The position numbers and the translations under genes were made by a program. Below are positions 10,817-21,964 of a stretch of 64,000 bases of DNA, in pieces (positions within the stretch are counted from its first letter, which is position 1; each line of letters opens with the position of its first letter). Under the pieces are notes generated by a model. The model was not told the origin of the DNA. It searched no databases and saw only the letters and a program-made list of their open reading frames with translations. Source of the stretch: Limnephilus marmoratus (lineage: Eukaryota > Arthropoda > Insecta > Trichoptera > Limnephilidae). Location of the stretch: the NCBI GenBank assembly GCA_917880885.1, contig OU862908.1:10576501-10640500 (forward strand), given 5' to 3'.

Positions 10817-11957
10817 TTACGGGCGTTTAACCAGCCAGCGGCTGAAAATTGTTTTTACGATCGTACAGGACGGTTTCAATGAGAAAGAGTAATTATTCTC
10901 CGTACCAGCTTTCCAAAATTATAACTCAATATCGATTTTATTTCATTCCAAATTTGCTTTAATTTATACCTACATCCAAAAATGCTGAAAGGCGTGATGA
11001 TAAAACTATTAAAATTATGTAATTTTAATAATTATTTTTTGATCATAAGTATTTATCATTTTTCAATAATTTCTAAGCAAAATAAGAATGTAAAGAAATC
11101 TGAAATATATTAGTTTGTAAGTGCAAAAATAAATAATACACAAACAGACCAAATTTTCGTCAAGGAACACATGTACGTATATATTTTTTTGGTGATTTTA
11201 TTTAAGGGCCCGCAACCCGGATTTGTACTGATTTATTACATATTTCCCTTAAACACGGTAAGTTTTAAAGCTCTTAAAAAAATATATGTTATTCTTGAAG
11301 ATTTTTATTTTTATTTTATTTATCTAGACTTTGCCCGCGCCGAAACGCAAATTATATAAAATTCACTCGATAGAAAAAAATCGCAAAGTATGCTCCAAAA
11401 ATTATTATTAACAAGTTTGTTTCAGTTATTTTGCAAGTTATATGTATGAAAAAATTCACAGTATTTCTTTAAATGCTTTTTAAGATAATGCCCGCGAGAT
11501 TTTTGCTCTATTTTAAACGAGTCGTGTTTTATTAAACATTTTCGCAATTTTCGCATCGATTTTGACGCTGTAAATGTTAGCGCTCTCCTGTAACATTCGT
11601 AATTTCGTATCTCTCCATCTTCTTCTTTTCGAGCCCGGCTGCAGAGCCTTAACCTAAAATTAAAATTCTGAAACATGCGTTTACCAGATAATGTATTGAT
11701 TTGATTGATTTATTTTACTGCATGATTTGAAATGGTTGTTGTATATTACCAACAAAATCTTTTTGGAAAATTTAACAAATCTGCCAACAACCTGTGGTAC
11801 CCTTATTAATATTATTATACTAAAAATAAACAGGTTCAAAATTTAAAATCTCTGTTTACTAGATAAAATAACAATCTTTCGAAATCAATTTATAATTTTT
11901 TGTGGAAAAGAGTCAATACGTCAATCTCTCTGGTTTTCTCTGGTTATACCCTCTTAA
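10817..11957. mobile_element. TTAA-A element, copy 3, carrying TTAA-B
   Basis: It starts after TTAC (a mutated TTAA at 10817-10820) with GGGCGTTTAACCAGCCAGCG and ends before TTAA at 11954-11957. The body matches copies 1 and 2 on both sides of a 443-bp TTAA-B insertion at 11206-11648. Removing that insertion with one TTAA restores alignment to the other copies. This orders the events: TTAA-A first, TTAA-B later. Confidence 0.75.
11202..11652. mobile_element. TTAA-B element, copy 1
   Basis: Exact TTAA at 11202-11205 and 11649-11652 flank 443 bp. The left end reads GGGCCCGCAACCCGG and the right end, reverse-complemented, GGCTCTGCAGCCGGG, an imperfect inverted repeat of about 15 bp. No open frame is convincing. 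Copies are at 13911-14506 (with its own insert), 20635-21075 (eroded) and 40880-41280 (truncated). TTAA duplication and G-rich ends fit a piggyBac-like MITE. Confidence 0.8.
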
Positions 11958-12549
11958 TAACTAAATAAATATTATTTACCTCCCATACACAAGTATTTTA
12001 ATGAGAGAGTAAATCTTTAAAGAAATAAAATATAGATACAAAATTATGAAGATGCATGTTTCATGCATTATAGATGTAATTATTACTCTGTTAACGATTA
12101 TGTTTATATTTTGTGCAAATAAATTTCTTAAAAAATATTATTAAGTACCATTCAGATAAAATCGACTGAAGGTAAATTATCAAAATAATATGAATAAAAA
12201 AACAATTAATAGTTATTTATAGACGGCAGTGATCATTTTTAAAAATAGTTTTAAAGTGAGAAAGTGGGGTTTACCGTAAATATTTTATCTGAAACCGAAT
12301 GTACTAGAAAAAACCTTGTATTTATGTTAAACTATTTAATTACCAAGAAAATTGAAAGATGATGCAATGACGTTAGGTTTTGTGTTTTATGCTGAAAATA
12401 ATAAAATAAAGTTAATAAACACTGTGACATCACGAAACATATACGAAAAAATAATATCGCAGACGACGTATATACAACAGACAAATAACTGAGTAACTAA
12501 CTATTGACGAAATAGTTAATTTCCAGGAATTCATAAAATTTGACAGGTA
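11958..12549. other. Unannotated AT-rich stretch
   Basis: No feature recognised. Confidence 0.35.
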
Positions 12550-13104
12550 GATATCTTCTTTACATAGTAAAAAGCAAAGTCGCTCCCGCTGTCTGTACGC
12601 TTAGATCTTTTAAACTACGCAACGAATTTTCATGCGGTCTTCAACAATAGATAAAGTGATTCGTAAGGAAGGTTTGGGTATAATAATTTCTCAAGGTTTT
12701 GTGTAAATTGATTGAAATTTCGGTAAATATTCGGAACAAACGTCAACGGTTATGTAACGGGATTGTGTATGTTATCTTTACTTTAAAAAACAGCCTACGT
12801 TTTTGAATGGTTTGTCTGGCAAAGCAGGGTTTGTGTAGCGGGCTTGTGTATATTATCTTAATTTTAAAAGTTTTATCAAAAAAAGTACGTATTAACCGTT
12901 GACGTTTGTTCCGAACTGCAAACAGAGTGATTTGACAGTGTGAAAGCAAATTTTCAATTTACGTAAATAAAATTAAAAATGTAACATTTTCAATCTCCCC
13001 GAATGCAAATAGTTGTCTTTTATGGTAATTAAGAAGAATTTAAAAGTTTTATAAAAAAAGTGCGTATTAACCCTTGACGTTTGTTCCGAACAATTACCGA
13101 AATA
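12550..13104. repeat. Helitron 5' fragment plus short inverted repeats
   Basis: 12556-12715 holds the 5' part of a Helitron-like family (TTACATAGTA, CTACGCAACGAATTTTCATG, GAGGAAGG) but without its 3' end. It is followed by TTCGGAACAAACGTCAACGG at 12730-12749. The same motif occurs inverted at 12894-12915 and again at about 13069-13090 with one mismatch, giving a small MITE-like inverted pair plus a third copy. No target duplication could be proven. Confidence 0.55.
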
Positions 13105-13560
13105 TCTTCACATATTATAAATTGAAGTTCTCCGACGCGTCTATCTGTCTGTCTGTTCGCGATAAACTCAAAAACTAATGAACGGATTTTCACGCGGTTT
13201 GCACGAATAGACAGAGTGATTCATGAGGAAGTTTGGGTATATGATTTGTCAAGGTTTTTTGTAAATTGATTGAAATATCTTCACATATTATAAATTAAAG
13301 TCCTTCGACGCGTCTGTCTGTCTGTCCGCGATAAACGCAAAAACTAATGAACGGATTTATGCGGTTTACACCGATAGACAGAGTGATTCATGAGGAAGGT
13401 TTGAATATATAATTTGTCAAGGTTTTGTGTAAATGGCGGTGTGGATTTGATATGTACGCAAATGAACAGATAGCGTAGGTTATAAAGGTTGGGCAATGGC
13501 GTTGTCCGTATATGGCGTTGTGTTTCGTTAGCCACAGCAACGCGTAGCCGGGTCAGGTAG
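13105..13560 (+). mobile_element. Helitron-like element with a duplicated 5' end
   Basis: TCTTCACATATTATAAATT begins at 13105, preceded by A, and the same 5' block begins again at 13278, also preceded by A. The shared 3' end, GCCGGGTCAGGTAG, ends at 13560 and is followed by T. The terminal CTAG of the family has become GTAG. The structure is two head-to-tail 5' modules sharing a single 3' end. No coding sequence. Confidence 0.7.
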
Positions 13561-13906
13561 TTAAAAATAAATGATGATATCTCGTCGAAGATTCTCTACG
13601 TCCGCGATCGGGAGGCGTAATCAGTGCCTGAATATATGACGGCTTGAATTGCCAATATATTACAATAGAGCCCAACCAATAATATGTTGGTATCTAATTA
13701 ATTGACTTTCAATTTCTCCGCGTGGTTCTTTTACGTAAAGCAAGAGTGACAGATTCAATAGGCCGAGGTGACAATTATACTTCCAAGGCGTTAAGTCAAT
13801 AACTAAACTAATGACGTAGGTGTAACAAGATCTATCCCAATCAGCTTTATGCTAATTGCTTGCGTTAAATCTACCTACATACTAGTACAAGCGTGACTGA
13901 ATCATG
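13561..13906. other. Unannotated stretch
   Basis: No supported feature. Confidence 0.35.
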
Positions 13907-14510
13907 TTAAGGGCCCGCAACCCGGATTTGTACCGATTTATTACATATTTCCCTTAAACACGGTAATTTTTTAAGCTCTTAAAAAAATATATGTTATTCT
14001 TGAAGATAATATCTAGACTTTGCCCGCGCCGAAACGCAAATTATATAAAATTCCCTCGATAGAAAAAAATCGCAAAGTATGCTCCAAAAATTATTATTAA
14101 CACGTTTGTTTCAATTATTTTACAAGTTAGGGAACGTACCCATACTACGTGACCAACTTTTTGCAATTTTTAACCCCCCTCCCCCCCCCCGGTGACCAAA
14201 ATCCTAAGCAACCCGCCGCTCATTTGTATGGAGCGTGACATTTTGAAGACCCCCCCCCCCCCTAAACGTGTCACGTAGTATGGGTACGTTCCCTTATATG
14301 TATGAAAAAATTTACAGTGTTTCCTTAAATGCTTTTTTTAAATAATGCCCGTGAGATTTTTGCTCTATTTTAAACGAGTCGTGTTTTATTAAACATTTTC
14401 GCAATTTTCGTATCGATTTTGTCGCTGTAAATGTTAGCGCTCTCCTCTAACATTCGTAATTTCGTATCTCTCCATCTTCTTCTTTTCGGGCCCGGTTGCA
14501 GAGCTTTTAA
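13907..14510. mobile_element. TTAA-B element, copy 2, carrying a MITE
   Basis: TTAA at 13907-13910 and 14507-14510 flank a TTAA-B body whose two halves match copy 1. A 164-bp MITE at 14130-14293 splits it at the word CAAGTTATATG, which is intact in copy 1 at about 11435. Confidence 0.8.
14127..14296. mobile_element. Harbinger-like MITE, TTA duplication
   Basis: A 164-bp element with a 24-bp perfect inverted repeat starting GGGAACGTACCCATACTACG, flanked by TTA on both sides (14127-14129, 14294-14296). TTAA-B copy 1 shows the empty site CAAGTTATATG. A three-base TTA duplication and G-rich ends fit PIF/Harbinger. The interior has two poly-C runs in the middle of each arm, an odd feature shared with the MITE at 52578-52976. 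Confidence 0.85.
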
Positions 14511-16544
14511 GAGTTAATGTCACCTTTTGGCGTTTGTTTTAAACTAGCTATTGTGTTTCCCCATTGAGGTCAGAAGAGATAGATTTGCCCTAACATGAAA
14601 TCCGGGTATCATTTCGACGAGCTGGAGACAAACCACGTGACAATCATTTTGGAACCAGGAGAGTTCCAGCAAGAGTTGAAAAGACGACGACATTCATCGC
14701 GAAGTATCAATATTCTGATTTAAGGGGTGGGAAAGGGGAATGGGGGAAGTTTTTCGAATTCTCTTGTACAGTGAGTGAGCTTTCTCCCAGTTTTGAAGGT
14801 CAAGTGTGCAAAATTTCATGAATGCAGCTGTTACATTTGTATAAATTTAAAGCCACGCCATCCGCCATAGACATCCTTCTTTATGTAAACAGAGGATTGA
14901 TTAAGGGTGTCTAATTTACTATACATAGATATAAACATATCTGTTTAAACGCCTAAATTTATTTTTTAAAACTGCATACATTTGTTTCAATGTTTGGCGT
15001 GCTCATTTCAATAGAGTAAAGCCATACCAATAAAATATACCCTACAACCTCACCCCTTTCTCGTGAACGGCATATTTAACAGAAAGAGGGGGTACAATTA
15101 AGCTCTTAGTGGCAGCACCATAAGCAACCACCGAAAAAAGACAATCTCGTTCAAACACAGATATTTATTCATTTTATTTTAGTAATTTGTACATTAAAGT
15201 TTACAAATTGCTAATTGATTATAACATTACATTTTGCATACTATATTTTTTTCAGTTTTATGTAGCTTTAACAATACATCTTGAACCTTCTAGCTGGTGC
15301 GGCCTTTACTTTCTGGTAGCGTGTTATAAAACTTCATCACTTTGTACAGCAAATAACTATTCCGTGTATTCGCTTTGTCCTTTTTTTGTAGCCTGATTTC
15401 CTTGCATATCCTTGTGTTATGTCTGTGAACATCCTTGTTAAGTATTTTGGAAACAGGTTGTTTACTATTTTAAGGATAAATAACATCGTGTTCAATGCGA
15501 ATGCGTAAAGAAAATGATTGTTTTCAGTTATGCAACAACGAATGCGCGGTACGGAGGCAGTGTTGAGGCAATGTTTTCAGTTCGTAGTATGTGTAGTTTT
15601 GGCAAAGTGACCAACTACCTTGCATTCTGTAGGCTGTACCAATGCGCGAAGGCATCAAGCAACAAGCGTCAAGCAAGTGCATACTATTGTATGTTGTGTG
15701 TAACGTCCACCTTGGATGGACATCTCCAGCGTAGGAGTGTTGCGGAACGGCCTGCGGGCGTGATCAGATTACATGCCAAGTGACGTATCGGCAGCGCGTA
15801 TTAGACGATTAGCGTGCAATGTCAATACCTTCTTCAACCTCTGTCCTCCCGTTCGCATAGCTGACCGGTTGGCCCACATACCGGGGCGTGCTACCAAGGC
15901 GCTCGCAATCAATTTTAGACTATTGTGAAAACCATTTGTTAATTATTTTATATTTTTATTAAGTCGAACCAAATTTTGACATGATTTAATTTTACTCGGA
16001 CCCACTGCTCAACCTTCTTAGAACACTTTCCGATTGGACAATAGTAAATGAATGTGCTCATAAAATGAAGAAAAAAAAGTTGTACGAATGAAAAGAATTG
16101 GTATTTAAGTACTAAAGTTCATTGATATGTTATATAATCATAAAACGTAGGCTGCTGCTTTCGAACTTGGCAATGACCGCAGCCGTAAATTATATCGACA
16201 ACCTCTACTTCTTCTTGTTTTTATAGTTCATTCATGAACTCGCAGATTGATAAAATACGACTGACGCAAAAAGTTCATTTATGTTATATAAGTTGTAGAA
16301 TGTATATGTGATGTTGAATCATTAGTGGGACCAGTAAATAATTAACCTACGAAAATTCTGACAAGATTTGAAGGTCTTAAAAGGTTTTTATTTAATTTCA
16401 GTCGATTAGTATCAATCAGAAACACTGTGCTTATTGTAGTTCGAGCCTGATTGGAAGCAACGTACATATATTATTGTACCCGCCTATCATACATTTTGAT
16501 TTTGCTTTCCAAAATACGCTCACTAAAGAACATATTATATATTT
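14511..16544. other. Unannotated; includes a GC-richer patch
   Basis: 15500-15930 is GC-richer than its surroundings and is open on the plus strand for about 89 codons (15514-15783). The predicted peptide is cysteine-rich but matches nothing I know. It may be single-copy DNA or an old exon. The rest is AT-rich without recognised repeats. Confidence 0.35.
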
Positions 16545-17325
16545 CTAGCTGGTACCCGGCATGCGTTGCTATGCCATTTCATAAAGAAATTGTATCTCTC
16601 TGCGTGTCCTTTCCCATTCATCTCGTTCCCCTTCCGCTTCCCCTCCCGCGTCCCGCGTCCCGCGTCCCCTCTCGCGTTCCCACTCCGTCTCCACCACCTT
16701 CCCTCTTCCTACTCCACTCTCCCCCTTTCTCCGTCCCGCGAACCCCCCTCCCGAGTTCCCCTCCCCTCCCCGCATTCCATACAATCAATTTGGGAGGCGG
16801 GAATGGGTACCGCCGCCCCGGGAACCTTTATTGGATAACCAACACCTCTGCCACAGATCACCCCAAGTGGTTCGCTAAGTTTGGTGATTTAGCAGGGGTG
16901 CCCGGGTTCATGGGGTGAGGTTTGTCTAGGTCTTGGAGGCGGATGACCAGGACATACTGAACCCCAGATTCCTACCCACCCCTTAAACCCTTTTCCTTCC
17001 CAGAACTCTCCTCTCCTTCCTTTCCTTAAAAAAACCCTACACACAGCATCCCCAAAGATGACATAGGCCCTGAGGAAAATTATTTTCCTCAGGGCCTCCT
17101 GTGTGGAGCTCATGTAAAAAAAAAAAAAAAAAGTTTTCAAACAGCTCGCGTGCCGCCTATTACAATTTTTTTATACAAATTTCATAATGCGAGAGCTCAC
17201 CAGTAGTTCTATACAAACCTTGTTCTGACAATAACGAACACAAGAAAAAAAGAATTATCACATTTGGTGCAGTCATTCAGAAGTTATGCGCGTACATGCA
17301 TTTTAGCGATTCATTTTTATTTAGA
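16545..17325 (-). mobile_element. Helitron-like element split by NL1
   Basis: On the minus strand the 5' side reads TCTAAATAAAAATGAATCG after an A, and the 3' end reads CGGGTACCAGCTAG. The interior has a strongly strand-biased purine/pyrimidine tract at 16600-16780. It is the same family as 23407-23844, 44400-45014 and 56890-57147. An NL1 3' end (16788-17133) sits inside; the 23-kb copy has no such insert at that point. The base after CTAG is A rather than T, a small departure from the Helitron rule. Confidence 0.65.
16788..17133 (+). mobile_element. NL1 retroelement 3' end with hairpin and poly(A)
   Basis: It begins at GGGAGGCGGGAATGGG and ends in a run of A at 17116-17132. Near the tail, 17066-17096 is an exact 14-bp-stem hairpin (GGCCCTGAGGAAAA paired with TTTTCCTCAGGGCC), followed by CTCCTGTGTGGAGCTCATG. 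Poly(A) and 5' truncation show movement by retrotransposition. Other copies lie at 33440-33895 and 39815-40140 (both minus), 61840-62145 (minus), 38640-38760 (minus), 63820-64000 and 6780-6850. It is either the 3' UTR of a non-LTR element or a SINE using that tail. Confidence 0.7.
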
Positions 17326-17330
17326 TAAGA

Positions 17331-18824
17331 TTATTAAAATATGTATATCGGGATTAAATAACATGCATTCCCAATTATGTCCTCTGCATGCGAACTGTAC
17401 CTAAATTTCTTTCAATAAACAATAAACAACGTTAATCTCAAGTGACCTCCCAGGTATGTATGGAACTGTATATTTTCTGCCTGTACAGAGTACAAATAAA
17501 ACAACATACATATGTATATACATTTTTACGCAGAATCGCGTTCATTGGGCAAAACATTGTACATATAGTTTCGTATCAATGATCGACGAACCGGTGGATG
17601 CAATTTTTAGCCACAAATTGTTTGTCTAGTTTGTAATTGGAAGTAAGATTGAAGAAATATATTATAAGTTTGTGCAGCGCCCTGGATGTGATATTCCACA
17701 AAATGTTTTAAAAGTACGTAATTTCTGTTTATCTATGATGTAATATCAACCTTTACAAGTAATATCTAAACACTTTTACAAACACAGTCTTATCAAACGT
17801 GTTAATATTTTATTTTTAGAACATGCGTGGTTACATTCTGAATGTGTTTTAATGCGGTACAAAACCCTAAAAATTTTGTTTGCTTACAACTCTTATTTTA
17901 ATAATTTCCGGCGAATTCGTAACTATAATAACTTTTTTTTATATCCATGCCGCACAAGGATTGCGAGTTATTTATATTTTAGATTAATAAAAACAGTACC
18001 TTACCATTAATATATTTTACGTACAACGATTTTAAAACTTTATAACCCGTTTTTCAACTTCTAAAGTTAGCGGTTAGCACCAGATTTTATTTTTCTAGAC
18101 GATGAATTAATAACTTCGGAAGGACAACATGGAGACACATTTTAAATATTTGTAAAACTTTCTTCAGAATAATTTAAAATTAACCCGGCGGAAAGGTCCA
18201 ATCTTCAGACCTGCTAGGGTGAATTCGACCGTACAATACGCCGTGCTGCGACGTATATTTGTTTACACGCTTTCTTCACTTACGTCGTTAAGATTCCCAC
18301 ATTATTTTTCTTCTTATTTTCTTTGATACGTCAAATTCGACAGTAGTTCCGTTCAATACACGGGTCGCGAGTCACAAATTGTATACACGGCTTCTTTACT
18401 TACTTCGTTAGGATTCTGAATATATTTTAGGTTATATTGTCGTCTTAATTTTAAAATTACACAATTATATAAGTTACAACTAGTACAGTAGATATTTTAC
18501 AAATTAAAAAATACAATTTACATAATACTTCTTTTTTAAACTTCAACACAGGTCGGTATTTCTGGAAAGATCTTCAATGCTCTGTACGAGTATATTAATA
18601 AATTCTGTGATTTTATTTCTTCTTCTTGTATAGTGATTATGTTTGACGTTTATTAGTTTAGGTTGAGACAACAATATTGATTAAAAAATATTTAACCAAT
18701 ATCTAAAAAAGTCGATTTTACAAAAATGTAGACTTTGAAATGCGACTGCATAACATATTAGACAGTTGGTTGTAACGACGATCCTGCTGATCTACTTTAC
18801 GCTGTGAAGGAGCGGGCAAAGTCT
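17331..18824. other. Unannotated; includes a diverged tandem pair
   Basis: At 18221-18425 a block beginning AATTCGAC and ending with TTCGTTAGGATTC-type words occurs twice, about 126-130 bp apart, with many differences. The remainder is AT-rich with no recognised element. Confidence 0.4.
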
Positions 18825-19581
18825 TCTACAGGCATAGACATATGAATATTAATAGACCAGAACATAAAGGTGAGGAGAAGAAACCAACTACAGCGGGGCG
18901 CAGAGCGGGAAGATGAATTCGGTGATATGTGATTCGTCAATAGCTCAATCTGAGAGTATATAGGCATCTCGCATTATAATATCACCATTTAGTTCCTAAA
19001 AGTTAACTCTGCTCTTGAATGAATAGACCTTTTTACATGGGAGCGCGAATTGCTCGCCGCGAAATGAACAAATTTACAAATTCCAAATACAGCAAACTAA
19101 AGTTCGCCTATGTTCATAGTCCAATATTTTTGTTGACGTATTTAGTTAAGACACTTTTACAAATGTTTCATAATTTACTTACCCCACAAAACAGCGACGA
19201 GCACACGTCATGTGTCTCGAGTGATAGTGTGTGTTACAAAAACGACCATATTATGTGATCTGAATAAGCTTATAATAAAGTAAAATAATACTTTCCTTTG
19301 GAATGTAATAAGACAATTGGGTTTATTTTCTTTTTCACTTCTATTTTTACACGTTTTCAAAACACAGGCCACTATTTTTGCCGTGTTATTTCGTAAAATG
19401 CACCGATGAGTGCTCGACGCTGGCTCGCAGAAGAATGATGACATCACATTTTTTAGATTCACGCGAAGCCATACTCGATATCAGCCGGTTCCAATGGAAC
19501 CGGTATGGGGAGGGGGAAATAATTATACGCTTTTATCGCTTAGGGCAGGTCTATTAATATTCATATGTCTATGTCTACAGG
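18825..19581. mobile_element. Non-autonomous hAT-like element
   Basis: A 741-bp element (18833-19573) with exact inverted ends CATAGACATATGAATATTAA, extending to about 26 bp, flanked by the 8-bp direct repeat TCTACAGG (18825-18832 and 19574-19581). An 8-bp duplication is the hAT hallmark. The interior contains the palindrome CCGGTTCCAATGGAACCGG near 19483 and only short frames, none like a transposase. The left neighbour (about 18730-18824) and right neighbour (19582 onward) would have been contiguous before insertion. Confidence 0.8.
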
Positions 19582-19966
19582 TGGATTTCTCGTGCCTCAA
19601 ACGTCAGGTAGGAGAGGCTGCAATATTATTTCGGGTAGTTTGGCCGAGGGGCCGACCCTGAGAGCGACTTACGCGCACCGCCTGCCAAGGGAGGCGCCCG
19701 CTATGGACGTACGGACAACAATCGATTACCTAACCGCGACTACCTGCTACCTGCTCGCTTGCCGCTGTACGCGCGGAGGCTGTTATGCAATGTGGCCAAA
19801 GATTGGTCGCATTTATCGGGACGAGAACGCGGACGGTTGCGAAATAATTCTGAATAAGGCCCGCGAGAGAGCCGCTGCCGAGGACGAAGATAACCGCGGA
19901 GGCAAACAGACCGGCAAGGAAATTATCATCGGATTTACCTACTTCGGTTTTTCCACGTTTCGGTAA
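19582..19966 (+). other. GC-rich open stretch, possible exon
   Basis: The frame stays open for about 128 codons in sequence clearly richer in GC than its surroundings and ends at TAA near 19964. Its apparent start lies inside the hAT-like element, so the true beginning, if coding, would be at a splice site or upstream of that insertion. The peptide has a basic/acidic C-terminal segment (RERAAAEDEDNRGGKQTGK) and no domain I recognise. It could be a host exon, an old transposon exon, or chance in GC-rich DNA. Confidence 0.3.
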
Positions 19967-20634
19967 AACTGACAATTTATTACATATTTATTTTTTTCCC
20001 AGGACTCATATTGCAATGTCATGCAGAATTACGATTCAGAATCGAATCGTTGCTGGAAAAAGCTTTAGTCACTGACGAGAAAGATAAATAGATGTACGTT
20101 ATGTACGTATCTGGTGAACCCAAAGTTACCTCAATTTGCAATACATACTTCGGGTGAAATTGATCGAAAAACGATATCAATTATCGAGAATATAATAAGA
20201 ACGTAGATATACGGTCAAATTATTACATTATAACAAAAACATGTATGTACAATGTGGCCTTCGGTAAGGGTTCGTTTAGATATTCGTTTTTTAAACTGTA
20301 AAAAAAACAAAAACAAAAAAATGGTCTTGCCTGTAGTAGCCTTGGCCCTAGGGGTCGAAAATTTTCTTGTAATGAGGAATACATACCTTGTGGTAATAGA
20401 ATACACCTCTTTGGTTCGTGTACACAAAAGTTATAAACATATATTGCGATTAGATTTGAATATCCAGGTTCTCTCCAATCTCTCATAACTCGTCTCATCC
20501 AAGCTCACATTTCCTTAAAAGGGTTGATGTTAGGATTCTTGTGCGGAATCAATAAACAAAACAAGTTGAAAACATCAATAAGTTAACATAACCTTAAAAA
20601 ATCTAAGATAAGTAAACAACTACTTAAATAAACC
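19967..20634. other. Unannotated stretch
   Basis: No supported feature. Several overlapping frames at 20215-20498 on both strands look like chance. Confidence 0.35.
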
Positions 20635-21075
20635 CTTGCATTCAAAATTTCTACCGATTTATAACATATTTCCCTTGAACTTTTAAGTTTTTAAGTTCCT
20701 AAAAAAATTTATGTGATATCTGAAGATAATAAATATCTGTATATTTGTAGAGCCGAAACGGTAATTATATGCAATTCACTCGATAAAAAAAAATCGCAAA
20801 GTATGCCCCAAAAATTATTAAAAACACATTTTGTTCTGTTATTTGACATGTTACAGTTGTGAAAAAAATCACAGTGTGTCTTTATATGCAACTTAGGCAT
20901 GTGTTGAGAGATTATTGCTCTATTTTAAACGAGTTGTGTTTTATTAAATACTTTCACAATTTTTGCTTAACTATTATTGTTTTTTTTATATATTAGCGCG
21001 CTCCCTCTAACATTCGTATTAACATATATACCTTTCAAACCATCTTCTTATTTACGGAGCTTCAACCTATAGGAA
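20635..21075. mobile_element. TTAA-B element, eroded copy
   Basis: Words such as CATATTTCCCTTGAAC, CGATAAAAAAAAATCGCAAA, TTTTAAACGAGTTGTGTTTT and CTCTAACATTCGTA follow the order of TTAA-B copies 1 and 2. Terminal TTAA and inverted ends are no longer intact. Confidence 0.65.
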
Positions 21076-21964
21076 TATGATTAAACGAATGTTGGCAAAA
21101 CGACCTAAAATATAATTTAACAAATAATCACATTTTTAATACACTATTTAACAAAAAATAAATAAATAAAAACCGAATGCAGTTTACACGCGGTAAACAC
21201 GAAGCAAAACTTTACCAAAACGATCTCAACCAAGCTCATAGGAGCCTTGAAAAGTGAGGTCAAAGAGGCCAATTAGCGCAGATTTAACGTCATTTCCGTT
21301 TCATATCTCAGCCAATAGGAGCCTTGAAAAGTGACATAATTATGCTTCGTAGGTACAGTAATGCGTCATTTCCGTTTCATCCGAATTTCAAATCACATCG
21401 GGGCTATAGAAGTTTCACTTCAAAAATTATAATCATTAACCATTATTTTTATTAGTTTACGAGTTTTCTAATCCACAAACATCAAGTCAGCAATAAACAA
21501 TAATAGGTCAACGCCGCGCCGCCCGCGCCCGGTCGAAACACGAGTAAGTAATGCAGGAATGAGCGACAGACAGTGCAAGACCAAGCGAATTCCACGCCGT
21601 TCATTGAATCCGAGAAAACAGCTCAGTTAAAAGGTAATTAATGGGCAAGTATTACCTCATTAACGAACTTTTTAACCAAAATCACAATCTATGGAAGCGA
21701 CTCAACAGGTTTCGGCGTTTATGCTTCGCAGATTTCAATGTCAACCGGATTAAAGTATGATCTTTAAATTAACAGCGTGCGACTCGGGTAAAAGCATTCA
21801 AAAACTATAAAATATTACAATATGTATTTATGAAGTCGTGCATATTTCATTATACTGCCAAGAGTGCCAAGTCAGATACGATCTCAAGAGACACATCTAA
21901 AAGTCGAAATGTAAAATATGACCAATCAAGAATACATAAATACATAATATAATATTATTTGATA
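21076..21964. other. Unannotated; short direct repeats and a small CpG-rich patch
   Basis: ATAGGAGCCTTGAAAAGTGA and CGTCATTTCCGTTTCAT each occur twice within 21235-21395, an approximately 80-bp diverged tandem pair. At 21508-21535 there is a compact CpG-rich patch (GCCGCGCCGCCCGCGCCC) followed by GAGTAAGTA. It could be a weak promoter or first exon but nothing downstream supports a gene. Confidence 0.35.

Noticed and set aside
16451..16918. 155-codon Pro/Ser-rich frame
   Set aside because: It crosses from a Helitron pyrimidine tract into an NL1 insertion, so it spans a transposon junction and cannot be a gene.
19019..19258. 79-codon frame inside the hAT-like element
   Set aside because: It has no similarity to hAT transposase motifs, and the element looks non-autonomous.
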